Assembly (NCBI GenBank): GCA_016709225.1
Contig: JADJEE010000001.1
Coordinates: 496,001 to 560,000, forward strand
Reading direction: 5' to 3'
Length of the DNA stretch: 64,000 bases
Source: Deltaproteobacteria bacterium
GTDB taxonomy: Bacteria; Myxococcota_A; Polyangia; Nannocystales; Nannocystaceae
Under the pieces are notes generated by a model, which saw only the letters and a program-made list of their open reading frames with translations, did no database searches and had not been told where the DNA came from. Positions 55,800 to 64,000 of the stretch are shown here, piece by piece. The position numbers and the translations under genes were made by a program. The stretch's first letter is position 1. Every line of letters begins with the position of its first letter.

Positions 55800-56258
55800 T
55801 CACGCAAACCAGCGTCGCGCGCGGCGATCGTCGTCGAACACGCGGACGTGGGCCTCGCTGTAGCGCGCGACCGCGGCGGCGCCCAGCCGCAACGCGGCCG
55901 ACGACGCGACGAAGGCGATGCGGTCGACGCCGCAGCGCAGGGCATCGCGCACGACCGCGTCGGCGACGGTGCGGAAGCCGACCTCGTAGCCGATCACGCC
56001 GCGCAGGTCGACGAGCAGCCCGCTCGGTCGCGCGTCGTCGTCGCGGAACTGTGCGAGCGCGCCGTCCACCATGTCGAGGGTCCAGAAGCCGCCGCCGGCG
56101 AGCACCGCCACCGCCGAGCTCGCGTCGCTGGCCGTCCACAGCTCCGCGGGCTGCTGGGTGTACGGTCGCGCCGCAGCCTCGCGCGCAGGGTGGCCTGGGC
56201 GAGAGCTCCGCCGCGGCGGCGTCGCGTGCGGCCCCGTACGCAAGGACGTGTCCACCAT
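55800..56258 (-). CDS. Possible STAS-like (SpoIIAA-type) protein
   Basis: The 152-residue protein starts at ATG 56258, preceded by AAAGAG. After a Pro/Arg-rich N-terminus of about 40 residues, the pattern GGGFWTLDMVDGALAQFRDDDARPSGLLVDLRGVIGYEVGF... alternates strand and helix as in SpoIIAA-like STAS domains of cytoplasmic regulators. No phosphorylated Ser position is evident. A start at 56459 would add 67 residues; it was rejected because the codon pattern upstream looks non-coding. The function is unknown. Confidence 0.55.
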   Translation of the reverse strand: MVDTSLRTGPHATPPRRSSRPGHPAREAAARPYTQQPAELWTASDASSAVAVLAGGGFWTLDMVDGALAQFRDDDARPSGLLVDLRGVIGYEVGFRTVADAVVRDALRCGVDRIAFVASSAALRLGAAAVARYSEAHVRVFDDDRRARRWFA

Positions 56259-56284
56259 CTCTTTCAAGATGTGCGACGACGCGA

Positions 56285-56310
56285 ACCGGCGCAAACGCGA
56301 AAGCGCCGGT
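56285..56310. other. Inverted repeat in the leader between two genes
   Basis: ACCGGCGC at 56285-56292 is mirrored as GCGCCGGT at 56303-56310 with a 10-base loop. It lies between the 3' end of the lipoprotein gene at 56475 and the start of the STAS-like gene, in its likely leader. It may be an operator or a transcription-pausing hairpin. Confidence 0.4.
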
Positions 56311-56474
56311 CGTCGCGGTAGCGATGCATCCGCGACGATCAACGTTCCGTGCGATCTGTGTTGGAACCGCCCGCGCATCGTGGCGGCAAGACAGGCGTGC
56401 CGACACGCCGCGGGAGAACGGCGCCAGGTGATCCCCTGCGTCGCGTCGCGGGCGATCACCTGCGCGCGTGGGCG

Positions 56475-57380
56475 TCAGCCGCTGGTGCTGCTGCCCGAGT
56501 CCGCGGCCCCGCTGCTGCTGTCGGCGGCGCCGCTCTCCGAGCTCGGACCGCCGCTGCCGTCGGTGCCACCGCCACCGCCACCGCCGACGGTCTGCGTGCC
56601 GGTGCACGTGACCTCCTCGCCGACCTGGTCGCAGACGATGTCGAAGTCGACGGTGCGACCGGGACCTGGCGGGTCGAACGTGAAGACCACGCGATCGAGC
56701 TCCGCACCCTGATCATCGACCGCGGCGATGGTCACCGAGTCGAGGTTCTGGCCGTTGATCTGGCGATCGGGATCCGGCACGGGGTTGTAGCCGGGATCGA
56801 GATCGCAATCGAAGTCGTGGCTGAGCAGCTGGTTGGTGCCCGAGTTCTGGTAGGCGACCACCTGGTAGCCGGCCAGCTTGAGCTGCGCGAAGGTGCACAT
56901 CGCGGGCTGACCATCGAAGGTCGGCGACGCGCGCAGGCGGACGATCGCGGGCGTCGCGGTGAGCGAGGCGTTCACCTCCTTGGAGGCGCCGCCGACCACC
57001 TCGACGCTGGTGCTGTCCTCGTCGCCCTGGTTGTCCATCACGGCGATGCCCTCGGCGTCGAAGCCCTGCACCAACACCGCGTAGTGACCGGCCTTGAGGC
57101 CGTCGACGACCAGCGGGTTGCTGGGATCACAGGGATTGGACTCGGTGGCCTTGCCGGCGCCGATGTCGGCCTCGACGGTGACGACCCCGAGGGTCTCGCA
57201 CATGTTGGCGGCGCCGAGCGTGTAGTTGATCGTGACGGTGCCGGACTCCTCGTCCTTGCCGCACGCGAGCACTGCGAACGCGCACAGCAGCGCGGCCTTG
57301 TGCAGGCGACGGGGGGTGGACGCGGTGACGACGGGCGAGGCGGCGAGGGACGAGTTGCAGGTCATCATGCGGGTCTTCAT
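56475..57380 (-). CDS. Lipoprotein of unknown function
   Basis: The 301-residue protein has a long n-region and a signal segment LLCAFAVLAC (lipobox). The mature protein is a strand-rich domain with six Cys residues (MCETL, NPCD, MCTF, DCD, VCD, TCTG) and ends in a Gly/Ser-rich tail (GGGGGGTDGSGG...). I do not recognise a family. ATG 57380 is chosen; ATG 57368 or 57365 are alternatives. It is divergent from the MepA-like gene across 279 bases that hold no gene. Confidence 0.72.
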   Translation of the reverse strand: MKTRMMTCNSSLAASPVVTASTPRRLHKAALLCAFAVLACGKDEESGTVTINYTLGAANMCETLGVVTVEADIGAGKATESNPCDPSNPLVVDGLKAGHYAVLVQGFDAEGIAVMDNQGDEDSTSVEVVGGASKEVNASLTATPAIVRLRASPTFDGQPAMCTFAQLKLAGYQVVAYQNSGTNQLLSHDFDCDLDPGYNPVPDPDRQINGQNLDSVTIAAVDDQGAELDRVVFTFDPPGPGRTVDFDIVCDQVGEEVTCTGTQTVGGGGGGGTDGSGGPSSESGAADSSSGAADSGSSTSG

Positions 57381-57659
57381 CGTGGGCAAGTGGTTGGCGC
57401 GCGGTGCCGGTAGCGGCGAAACCTCGACGGCGAGCAGCGCTGCAGGCCGTGGCGAGTGCGGGCGCGTGGCCAGAGGGTTCGCTGTTTGACGCCGCCACGC
57501 AAGCCGGAAGCGTAGCGGCGGCCACCGCCGTGGGCCTAACGACGGGCCCTGGTGTGACGATGTTCATGGTGCCGGCGACCCGGCCGCGGCCCTGCGCGCG
57601 CTCGCGATCGGCGGTTTCTTGCCCCGTGGGCCGCGTCTGTGCCACGTCGTCGTGGGGAG

Positions 57660-58949
57660 ATGTCCCACCGAGTGCTGCGCCACACAGACCCCACCGTACG
57701 GGCGATGATCGCCGGTGCCTTCGGCCTCGCGGCTGTGCTCGCGCTGACACCCGCCGATGCCGCGTCACCGCGCCCTCCGAAGCGTCCCAGCGATGCGATC
57801 TCGGACACCGCCGGCGGCGACGTCGAAGCCGCGGCCGTCCGCGACGATGGGGCCACGCGCACCGCCCCGGCGCCCGCGCGCTCGCACGCCGCCGGCCAGC
57901 CGGCCGCGCAGGACGACGACGAGCACGACGCCGACGCGCCCGAGCGCCAGATCCCGGAGCACACCCGTGCGCCGGCCCACCCCGACTGCGAGCAGCACGT
58001 ACCGATCTGGGAGCACGTCGTCGACAAGGGCGAGACGCTCGGGGGGATCGCCGGCCGCTACGGCGTGCGTCGAGGCGACCTCGTGCGACTGAACGCCGAG
58101 CTCGCGAACCCCGACCTCATCCGCCCCGGACAGCGTATCCGCGTCTGCCCCAACATCGCGCCGCGCCTGCGCAAGGAGATCGAGGTCACGGTACGCCCTG
58201 GCGACACCGTCGGTGGCATCGCGCTCGCCCATGGCCTCACCGTCGCGGAGTTGGTCGGCATGCAGCGCGGCGCGCTGACCGATCCCAACAAGCTCGCCGC
58301 CGGCCGCACGCTGCGGCTGGTGGTCGACGATGGCATCGCGCCCGACTTCCTGCCCGCCGAGGTGCCCAAGCCCAAGGCCGGCGGACGCCGGACCGCGAGC
58401 GTCAAGGGGCTGCCCCACGCCGCGGTCTCGCGCCAGCTGTCGCTCGAGCAGCAGCACTACTTCGTCAAGCGGCCGCACCTGGCCTGGGGCACCGCCAAGA
58501 CCATCGGCGCCATCGAGCGCGCGGTCTCGCAGTACGCCCGGCGCCATCGCAACGCGCCGCAGGTGCACATCGGTGACATCAGCAAGCGGGGCGGCGGCGC
58601 GTTGCATCCGCACCTGTCGCACCGCCAGGGTCGCGACGTCGACGTCGGCTACGTACTGCTCGGCGCCGACGGCCAACGCACGCGCTTCTCGGGCGTGACC
58701 CGCAGCAACCTCGACGTCGCGCGCACCTGGGCGTTGGTCAAGGCCTTCGTGGACACCGGCAACGTCGAGGTGATCTTCATGGACTACGGCCTCCAGCAGC
58801 AGCTGTACGAGTTTGCGAAGGAGCGCGGCGTCGGCGACGACGAGCTCGACGAGCTGTTCCAGTACCCGCGTGGGCGCGGTCGCTCGCACGGCATGATCCG
58901 GCACTGGCGCAGCCACCAGCACCACTTCCACGTCCGCTTCCGCGGCTAG
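57660..58949 (+). CDS. Penicillin-insensitive murein endopeptidase (MepA/M74) with two LysM domains
   Basis: A 429-residue exported enzyme. The signal region is at about 10-35 (MIAGAFGLAAVLALTPADA), and a low-complexity Asp/Ala/Pro linker runs to about 110. Two LysM units lie at about 118-160 and 177-222 (VVDKGETLGGIAGRYGV and VRPGDTVGGIALAHGL). The M74 domain follows, with zinc-binding HLSHRQGRDVDVG at about 318-330 and HFHVRF near the C-terminus. MepA cuts peptide cross-links between stem peptides of peptidoglycan. The start is uncertain between 57660 and 57705. Confidence 0.87.
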   Translation: MSHRVLRHTDPTVRAMIAGAFGLAAVLALTPADAASPRPPKRPSDAISDTAGGDVEAAAVRDDGATRTAPAPARSHAAGQPAAQDDDEHDADAPERQIPEHTRAPAHPDCEQHVPIWEHVVDKGETLGGIAGRYGVRRGDLVRLNAELANPDLIRPGQRIRVCPNIAPRLRKEIEVTVRPGDTVGGIALAHGLTVAELVGMQRGALTDPNKLAAGRTLRLVVDDGIAPDFLPAEVPKPKAGGRRTASVKGLPHAAVSRQLSLEQQHYFVKRPHLAWGTAKTIGAIERAVSQYARRHRNAPQVHIGDISKRGGGALHPHLSHRQGRDVDVGYVLLGADGQRTRFSGVTRSNLDVARTWALVKAFVDTGNVEVIFMDYGLQQQLYEFAKERGVGDDELDELFQYPRGRGRSHGMIRHWRSHQHHFHVRFRG

Positions 58950-58970
58950 GAGCATCGCGATCGGGAGCCG

Positions 58971-59360
58971 CTAGCGGCGTGGCTGCACGCGCAGCCGCAC
59001 CGCGCCGTCGGGGCTGCGCTCGATGGCGATCAGCTCGAGCCCCTGCTCGGCGACGATGCGGTTCTGCGCGAGGGCGCCGCTCAGCTCGGGCAGCAAGCGG
59101 CGCTCGAGGTGTCGGCGATCGGGCTCGCCGCACACCAACACGGCTTGGCCCGCAGCGTCGGCGACGAAGCCGAAGTCTTCGACCGCATCGAAGGCCCCGG
59201 CTGCGACGCGTAGGATCACGGGCTCGTCGCCACACTCGATGCCGCCGCGCAGCGCCCGAGGGCCGTCGCCGCGCTCGACCGCGGCACCCAGGCGCTCGAG
59301 CGCCGCCGCCACCTCGTCGAGGGTGCCGAGCCCCAGCTCGAGCTGCACGAAGCGACTCAC
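58971..59360 (-). CDS. DUF1257 (Ycf35-like) protein
   Basis: A 129-residue protein starting at GTG 59360, which overlaps the stop of the upstream zinc-ribbon gene (GTGA). The opening (SRFVQLELGLGTLDEVAAALERLG) and the close (LNRIVAEQGLELIAIE-like stretch followed by GAVRLRV) fit DUF1257, the family of cyanobacterial/plastid Ycf35. The function is unknown. In many bacteria DUF1257 genes sit with small DUF2997-type proteins and AAA ATPases; here an AAA ATPase of the Ycf46 type lies 2.4 kb away on the same strand. The family match is from memory of the pattern. Confidence 0.62.
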   Translation of the reverse strand: MSRFVQLELGLGTLDEVAAALERLGAAVERGDGPRALRGGIECGDEPVILRVAAGAFDAVEDFGFVADAAGQAVLVCGEPDRRHLERRLLPELSGALAQNRIVAEQGLELIAIERSPDGAVRLRVQPRR

Positions 59361-59578
59361 CGGGCCTCGCCGGCGCTCGGTCCACAGACGCGGCAGGTCG
59401 ACTCGACCGCGGTCACGTACCACCCGCAGCGCGGGCACGCGGCCGCCATCCGCGATGCCGGCTCGGCCTCGGGGCTCGGCTCGGCGACCGGCACGGCGAC
59501 GCCGAAGTGCGCGAACAGATCCCCGGTCGTGGGGCGCAAGCGCCGAAAGCGTGCATCGCGGTCGTTCACCGGCCGCAC
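59357..59578 (-). CDS. Small zinc-ribbon protein
   Basis: From GTG 59578 the 73-residue protein has a short acidic middle and a C-terminal zinc ribbon (ACPRCGWYVT ... STCRVCG) with two CxxC pairs. It overlaps the DUF1257 gene by four bases and is divergent from a PilZ gene across 166 bases. It probably assists the DUF1257 protein. GTG 59566 is another possible start. Confidence 0.62.
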   Translation of the reverse strand: MRPVNDRDARFRRLRPTTGDLFAHFGVAVPVAEPSPEAEPASRMAAACPRCGWYVTAVESTCRVCGPSAGEAR

Positions 59579-59744
59579 GAACCCTACCGCGGCTGCCGGC
59601 CGCCGTGGGGCGCTCGACGTACGGCAGCGGGCTGGGGGCGGCCGCGGCGACGAAACGCGCGCGAGACTTGCTTCGGCGGGGCCGACGCGCCAGGATCGGC
59701 CTTGGAACGTCCTGGCCAAGCCGCTGGGGCCACGAGCACCGCCC

Positions 59745-60161
59745 GTGTCGTCCGAGAGCCACAAAGACCGCCGACGAGCACGCCGTGTGCCGATGAGCGC
59801 GGCGTTCAGCGAGCTCGACCCGCGGACCACGACCCCCGTCAGCGATCTCTCCGAGACCGGTTGCTGTGTCCACACCGGCAGCCAGCTGCCCATCGGCTCG
59901 TTGATCGAGCTGCGCTTCACCGTCTTCCCCGAGGAGCCGATCCTCTTCGAGGGCCGCGGACGCGTGGTGCGCTACACCACCGATCCGCCGGGCATGGGCG
60001 TCGAGTTCATCGAGCTCGACGACGCCGCGCGCGACGTGGTGCGCAAGATCCTGCTGCGCGACGAGGCCGCGCGTCGCGTGCCGTCGCTGGCGCAGCGGCA
60101 CGTGGGCCTGCGGACCCACGGCCTGGTCGCGCGCCTCCTCGAGAGCAAAGACCCGCAGTAG
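59745..60161 (+). CDS. PilZ domain protein
   Basis: GTG 59745 gives a 138-residue protein made almost only of a PilZ domain. KDRRRARRVP at about 6-15 carries the RxxxR c-di-GMP-binding motif and VSDLSETGCC at about 28-37 carries [DN]xSxxG. It is a likely c-di-GMP effector. Its stop is one base from the 3' end of the convergent aminopeptidase gene. Confidence 0.86.
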   Translation: MSSESHKDRRRARRVPMSAAFSELDPRTTTPVSDLSETGCCVHTGSQLPIGSLIELRFTVFPEEPILFEGRGRVVRYTTDPPGMGVEFIELDDAARDVVRKILLRDEAARRVPSLAQRHVGLRTHGLVARLLESKDPQ

Positions 60162-60162
60162 C

Positions 60163-61707
60163 TCAGCGGGCGCGACGCTTGCTTCGACGGCCCGAGGTCG
60201 CCGCGTCGCCGCGCTTGGCTGCGCCGCCCTGGGCGATCGCGATGGGCGCCTGCTCGGCGAGGCGGCGCACCAGCGTGCTGATGAGTGCGACGCCGTAGCC
60301 GGTCGCGCGCTCCTTGGGGAACGCGGGTCCGGCGAGATCGATGTGGCACCAGCGGCGGCGCGCGGCATCGGGCGCGTCGGCGATGTGGCTGTACACGAAC
60401 TGCGCGGCGCAGCTCGACTGCGCGTTGTTGCGATTCGCCACCGAGTTGCGCATGTCCGCGATGGGGCTGCGGAATTCGTGCATGTACAGCTCGGGCGCGA
60501 ACGGCAGCGGATGCACGAGGTCGCCGCTGGCGCGGCCGGCCTCCACCGCCAGGGTCTCGAGCGCGGCGTCGTTGCTCATCACCGCCGCATGCACCAGCCC
60601 GGTCGCGACCAGCTGCGCGCCGGTCAGTGTCGCGGCGTCGATGACGACGTCGGCCCCGAGCTCGCGCGCCGCCCAGCTGACGCCGTCGGCGAGCAACAGG
60701 CGGCCTTCGGCGTCGGTGTTGTTGATCTCGACCGTCTTGCCCGAGTGCATGTGCAGGATGTCGTCGGGCTTGTAGCTACGGGCGTCGACTGCGTTCTCGG
60801 CGATGCACAACACGAGCGAGACGCGGATCGGCAGCGCCTCGCGCAGCAGCGTACAGAAGGCTCCGAGCACCGCCGCGGCGCCGCCCATGTCGGCCTTCAT
60901 CGTCTCCATCATGCCGCGGGCCTTGATGTGGAGCCCGCCGGTGTCGAAGCAGATGCCCTTGCCGACCAGCGCGACGTGCAGCGGCGCGTTGGCGGGGCCG
61001 CAGCGCGCGACCAGCATGCGCGGGGCCTCGACCGCCGCGCGTCCGACCGCGTGGATGCCACCCAGGCCCTTGGCCAACAGTGCGTCGCCGACGATTTCCT
61101 CGATGACGACACCCTTGCCGATCAGCGCGCGGGCCTCGTCCGCGAGTGCCTTGGGGTGCAGCTGCGAGGGTGGGGTGTCGACCAGGCGCGCGGCGACCCG
61201 GGCGTACTCGACGGTGGCGCGCACGCGCGCGTCGGGCAACAGCGGCTGGCCGTCGGGTCCGAACGCAGCGATCTGCACCCGCATCGCGCTGGGCTCGCGG
61301 CGGGCCTCGAAGCCCGGCAATGCGCGTGCGACCGCGTTGGCGGCGGCCAGCAGGTGGGCGGGGTCGTCGATGAGCAACACCACCAACGCCTTGCCCTTGG
61401 CGCCCCAGCGCACCTGCTCGAGGGTGTGGCGGATGCTGTCGGCGCGCGACGGCGAGTTGTACCGCGACAGCCGATCGGGCAGCACCGCGACGTGCAGCCA
61501 GGTCGGATCGTCACTCAGCGTGCTCACCAGCGCGCCGCGATCACCCGGCTTCGCCTGGGCCACCAGCGCGGCGTAGAGCTGCGCGCGGCGACGATCGAAC
61601 AGCCCCGTCGGCAGCTTCGCCTGCGCACGGGTGGCCGATGCGACCACGACGACGTGGGTGAAGCCGGTGGTGGTGGTGCGGGCGTTCGCGAAGGCCAGTT
61701 CGAGCAC
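60163..61707 (-). CDS. pepA: Leucyl aminopeptidase (M17)
   Basis: A 514-residue cytosolic aminopeptidase. The M17 motifs are present: GKGICFDTGGLHIK (metal-binding Lys/Asp), KADMGGAAAV, and NNTDAEGRLLLAD (NTDAEGRL signature), with the Asp and Glu ligands intact. It removes N-terminal residues, mainly Leu, from peptides. The N-terminal domain is present and the overall length is typical. The C-terminus has a basic tail (SGRRSKRRAR). It is next to, but probably not cotranscribed with, the AAA ATPase gene 60 bases upstream. Confidence 0.9.
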   Translation of the reverse strand: MLELAFANARTTTTGFTHVVVVASATRAQAKLPTGLFDRRRAQLYAALVAQAKPGDRGALVSTLSDDPTWLHVAVLPDRLSRYNSPSRADSIRHTLEQVRWGAKGKALVVLLIDDPAHLLAAANAVARALPGFEARREPSAMRVQIAAFGPDGQPLLPDARVRATVEYARVAARLVDTPPSQLHPKALADEARALIGKGVVIEEIVGDALLAKGLGGIHAVGRAAVEAPRMLVARCGPANAPLHVALVGKGICFDTGGLHIKARGMMETMKADMGGAAAVLGAFCTLLREALPIRVSLVLCIAENAVDARSYKPDDILHMHSGKTVEINNTDAEGRLLLADGVSWAARELGADVVIDAATLTGAQLVATGLVHAAVMSNDAALETLAVEAGRASGDLVHPLPFAPELYMHEFRSPIADMRNSVANRNNAQSSCAAQFVYSHIADAPDAARRRWCHIDLAGPAFPKERATGYGVALISTLVRRLAEQAPIAIAQGGAAKRGDAATSGRRSKRRAR

Positions 61708-61767
61708 GGCGAGAGCGTACGCGATTTCGCCGCGTGCCCAAACCCGCGCGCGGGATCCCGGGTAGCC

Positions 61768-63249
61768 TCACGCGCGTCGGGCTCGTCGCTCGGCCCAGCG
61801 ACGCAGACGCTCGATGTCTTCGGCGCGCAGCACCGACAGCGGAATCATCGCGTCGATGGCCGCGCGCAGATCGGTGGCCGCGAGTGGACGGCGCTCGCCG
61901 AACGCGGCCAGCCGCGCCTCCGCGACCGCGGCCGCGAGCTCGGCCCCCGAGTAGCCCTCGGCGGCACGGGCGATCGAGAGCAGCTCGCCGAGCTCGGCCG
62001 CGCTGGGCTGGGCCTTGGCCGGTGCGTCGCCCAGGTGCACGCGCGCGATGGCCTCGCGCTCGTCGGCGCCGGGGAGGTCGACGAAGAAGATCTCGTCCAG
62101 TCGACCGCGTCGCAGCAGCTCGGCGGGCAGCAGCTCCACGCGGTTGGCGGTCGCGACCACGAACACCGGTCGTGAGCGCTCCTGCAGCCAGGTGAGCAGC
62201 CCGCCCAGCACGCGCGCAGCCGTGCCGGCATCGCTGGCGGCCCCGTCGGCGCCGGCGAAGCCCTTGTCGAGCTCGTCGATCCACAGCACCGCCGGCGCCA
62301 TCCGGTCGACCTCGGCGAGCGCACGCCGCAGGTTCGCCTCGCTCTCGCCGACGGTGCCGCCGAACAGTCGGCCCGGCTCGAGGCGCAGCAGCGGGAGGTC
62401 GAGCTCGTGGGCACACACCCGCGCAGCGAGGCTCTTGCCGCAGCCCTGCACGCCCACCAGCAGACAGCCGCGCGCGGGGCCGACACCCCACGCCGCGGCC
62501 TCGGGCTCGAAGCTCGCGCGCCGCTGCGCGAGCCATCGCAGGAAGCCGTCGAGCCCGCCGATGGCGTCGCGGCGCCGCGGGGTCACGGACTCGAGCAGCC
62601 CGCTGCCGGCGATCGCGTGCGGCTTCGCGGCGCGGACGAAGCGGGCGATGGCGGCGGGATCGAGCCCGTGCACGAGCACGGCCTCGGCCAACAGTCGTTC
62701 GAACGCGTGCAGCGGCAGGCCCAGCGCCGCGCGGACGATCGGGCGGCTGGCGGCGATGAGTCGCTCACGTGCGCCGGCCCAGCCGCCGCGCTCGAGCGCC
62801 GCGCCGACCTCGGCCACTCGCGCCTCGAGCTCGGCGGCGTCGGGCCCCGGCAGCTCGAGTCGCGCGAGCTCCGGCACGCGCTGCGTCATCGCGACGCCCG
62901 CGGTGGGTTCGACCAGCACGAGCGCGGGGCCGTCGACGCGCTGCGCCGCCTCGCGCAGCGCCCGGCTCGCGACGGGGTCGAGCGCGGTGCCGCCGTCGAA
63001 CACGATCCACAGCGCATCGTCGCTGCCCCCGCGCAGGCCCGCCAGCAGCTCGGCGAGGCTGCGTCGCTTACCGTCGGCGTCGACCCCCGAGGCCGCGCTC
63101 CACGTGTGGCTCGGCCACGCCAGCGCGCGGGCGATCTGCTCGAGCGAGGCCAGCGCGCGGTGCTCCTCGTCGGTGACGATCACGGCGCCGCGGAGCCCCG
63201 CCTGCAGCGCGCGCGCGAGCGCAGCCTCGAACTGCTGCAGCGCACTCAT
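61768..63249 (-). CDS. AAA+ ATPase, Ycf46-like
   Basis: A 493-residue protein with an N-terminal helical part (about 1-250) and a C-terminal AAA+ module: Walker A GVQGCGKS at 266-273, Walker B VLWIDELD at 321-328, and a sensor/arginine-finger region RRGRLDEIFFVDLPG at about 381-395. The layout is that of Ycf46, an AAA ATPase of plastids, cyanobacteria and other bacteria with uncertain role. ATG 63249 overlaps the stop of the upstream gene (ATGA). A DUF1257 gene, often found with such ATPases, lies nearby. Confidence 0.85.
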   Translation of the reverse strand: MSALQQFEAALARALQAGLRGAVIVTDEEHRALASLEQIARALAWPSHTWSAASGVDADGKRRSLAELLAGLRGGSDDALWIVFDGGTALDPVASRALREAAQRVDGPALVLVEPTAGVAMTQRVPELARLELPGPDAAELEARVAEVGAALERGGWAGARERLIAASRPIVRAALGLPLHAFERLLAEAVLVHGLDPAAIARFVRAAKPHAIAGSGLLESVTPRRRDAIGGLDGFLRWLAQRRASFEPEAAAWGVGPARGCLLVGVQGCGKSLAARVCAHELDLPLLRLEPGRLFGGTVGESEANLRRALAEVDRMAPAVLWIDELDKGFAGADGAASDAGTAARVLGGLLTWLQERSRPVFVVATANRVELLPAELLRRGRLDEIFFVDLPGADEREAIARVHLGDAPAKAQPSAAELGELLSIARAAEGYSGAELAAAVAEARLAAFGERRPLAATDLRAAIDAMIPLSVLRAEDIERLRRWAERRARRA

Positions 63250-63881
63250 GGCGCCGCCGTGTGGATCTGCTTCGCGGCCCAGCTCAGCCACGCGCGCAGC
63301 AGGTGGATCTGCACCGTCGGTCGCACCGGTGAGGCGGCGTCGAAGCACCAACCGTTGAGCCACGTGCGGGTGCCCTTGATGCGGGCGAGTCGTCCGTGTA
63401 GCCACTGCAGGTCGAGCGCGAGTGCGGCCGCGCGCCCGGCCAAGGTCCCGCGACGGGCATCGATGACGAAGCGCCAGTGCTCGCGGCCGTCGACCTCGAG
63501 CTGCTCGAGCGCGTCGCCGAACACCGCGCGTGCGCGGCCGATCGCGTCGTCGAACGCTGCCGTGCGCGCGCGACGGAAGTCCATCGCCAGCATCGGCACC
63601 GACGCGGCGCCGTCCCGCTGCGGTCGCGCCACGCCGTGGGCGAACGCGCCGTACAGCGCCTCGACCCAGCCCGGCACGCCGGGCGGCAGGGCCAACAGCG
63701 CCTCGACCGCGGCGGCGTCGCGTTGACACGACAGCGACTGCACCGCGGTGCGCAGCAGGCCTGGCACCATGCCCAACGCGTCGACCAGCTCGGCGCACTC
63801 GTCGGCCCGCAGCGCCCGTCGTCGCGCGGTGTCGAGCCAGCGCGAGGCGGTCTGTAGCGCGAGCTCGCGGGGGTCGTTCAC
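63246..63881 (-). CDS. Protein of unknown function coupled to AAA ATPase
   Basis: From GTG 63881 this 211-residue protein has a helical N-terminal half and a segment with Trp and Arg-rich strands (GREHWRFVIDARRGTLAGRAAALALDLQWLHGRLARIKGTRTWLNGWCFD). No domain is recognised. It overlaps smpB (GTGA) at its start and the AAA gene (ATGA) at its end, so all three are probably translated from one message. It may be the client or adapter of the ATPase. Confidence 0.7.
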   Translation of the reverse strand: MNDPRELALQTASRWLDTARRRALRADECAELVDALGMVPGLLRTAVQSLSCQRDAAAVEALLALPPGVPGWVEALYGAFAHGVARPQRDGAASVPMLAMDFRRARTAAFDDAIGRARAVFGDALEQLEVDGREHWRFVIDARRGTLAGRAAALALDLQWLHGRLARIKGTRTWLNGWCFDAASPVRPTVQIHLLRAWLSWAAKQIHTAAP

Positions 63882-64000
63882 CGCCGCTCCCGCAGCGCGC
63901 GGTCGACCTCGCGCTTGTGCTCGCGCTCCTTGACCTTCTCCCGCTTGTCGTGGGCCTGCTTGCCGCGGCACAGACCCAGCTCGAGCTTCACGTTGCGGCC
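63878..64000 (-). CDS. smpB: SsrA-binding protein SmpB, C-terminal end
   Basis: Forty residues at the right edge read GRNVKLELGLCRGKQAHDKR and then a Lys/Arg/Glu-rich tail, which matches the C-terminal part of SmpB, the protein that brings tmRNA to stalled ribosomes. The start and the beta-barrel core are outside the window. The stop overlaps the GTG start of the next gene. Confidence 0.88.
   Translation of the reverse strand, partial: GRNVKLELGLCRGKQAHDKREKVKEREHKREVDRALRERR

Overview
The window is very GC-rich and densely coded. It carries many serine/threonine kinases, lipoproteins with Ser/Gly/Thr-rich linkers, Kazal, DUF4215, IgGFc-binding and choice-of-anchor-L domains, a MYXO-CTERM-like C-terminus, and a Myxococcales-type sigma factor beside a kinase. 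Together these point to a myxobacterium (Myxococcota, perhaps Nannocystaceae or a relative). This is inferred from gene content, because no rRNA is present. I see no phage, insertion sequence, CRISPR array or tRNA, so it reads as ordinary chromosome.

Layout. 1-9.4 kb: tail of a PfkB-type kinase, an ECF sigma factor, a triple-Kazal lipoprotein, a kinase/outer-membrane-protein pair, an M1 peptidase with a coupled membrane protein, and tsaE. 9.4-11 kb: a 64-residue bacterial histone with its own promoter and terminator, then an APP1-like phosphatase. 11-19 kb: a trypsin-like lipoprotein with a partner lipoprotein, a small exported protein, and a zinc-finger/kinase/TPR protein divergent from a sigma factor. 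19-26.4 kb: lipoproteins, a DoxX-like membrane protein behind a phased repeat array, DUF4169 and CHAD proteins. 26.5-31 kb: an HDOD-GGDEF protein and gcvP, which carries a one-base frameshift. 31-40 kb: a kinase/TPR pair, an ECF/beta-helix pair, two lipoproteins and a PP2C phosphatase. 40-49.4 kb: rluA-like, moeA and mltD-like genes in overlap, tatA, a zinc-ribbon/outer-membrane pair, and a PilZ/lipoprotein pair. 49.4-58.9 kb: two LolC/E-type permeases, a TPR lipoprotein, a rhodanese/glyoxalase pair, and a LysM-MepA endopeptidase. 59-64 kb: a DUF1257 (Ycf35-like) gene and zinc-ribbon partner, PilZ, an M17 aminopeptidase, a Ycf46-like AAA ATPase, a coupled unknown, and the end of smpB.

How the genes fit together. 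The main themes are cell-envelope proteins and signalling: three kinases, one phosphatase, three sigma factors, and c-di-GMP parts (one GGDEF and two PilZ proteins). Stop/start overlaps (ATGA, GTGA, possibly CTGA) are very frequent, so many neighbours are probably translationally coupled. The most notable items are the histone, the ZAS-kinase/sigma pair, the DUF1257/zinc-ribbon/AAA locus, the helically phased repeats at 22.65 kb, and the frameshifted gcvP with a Gly/Tyr tail.
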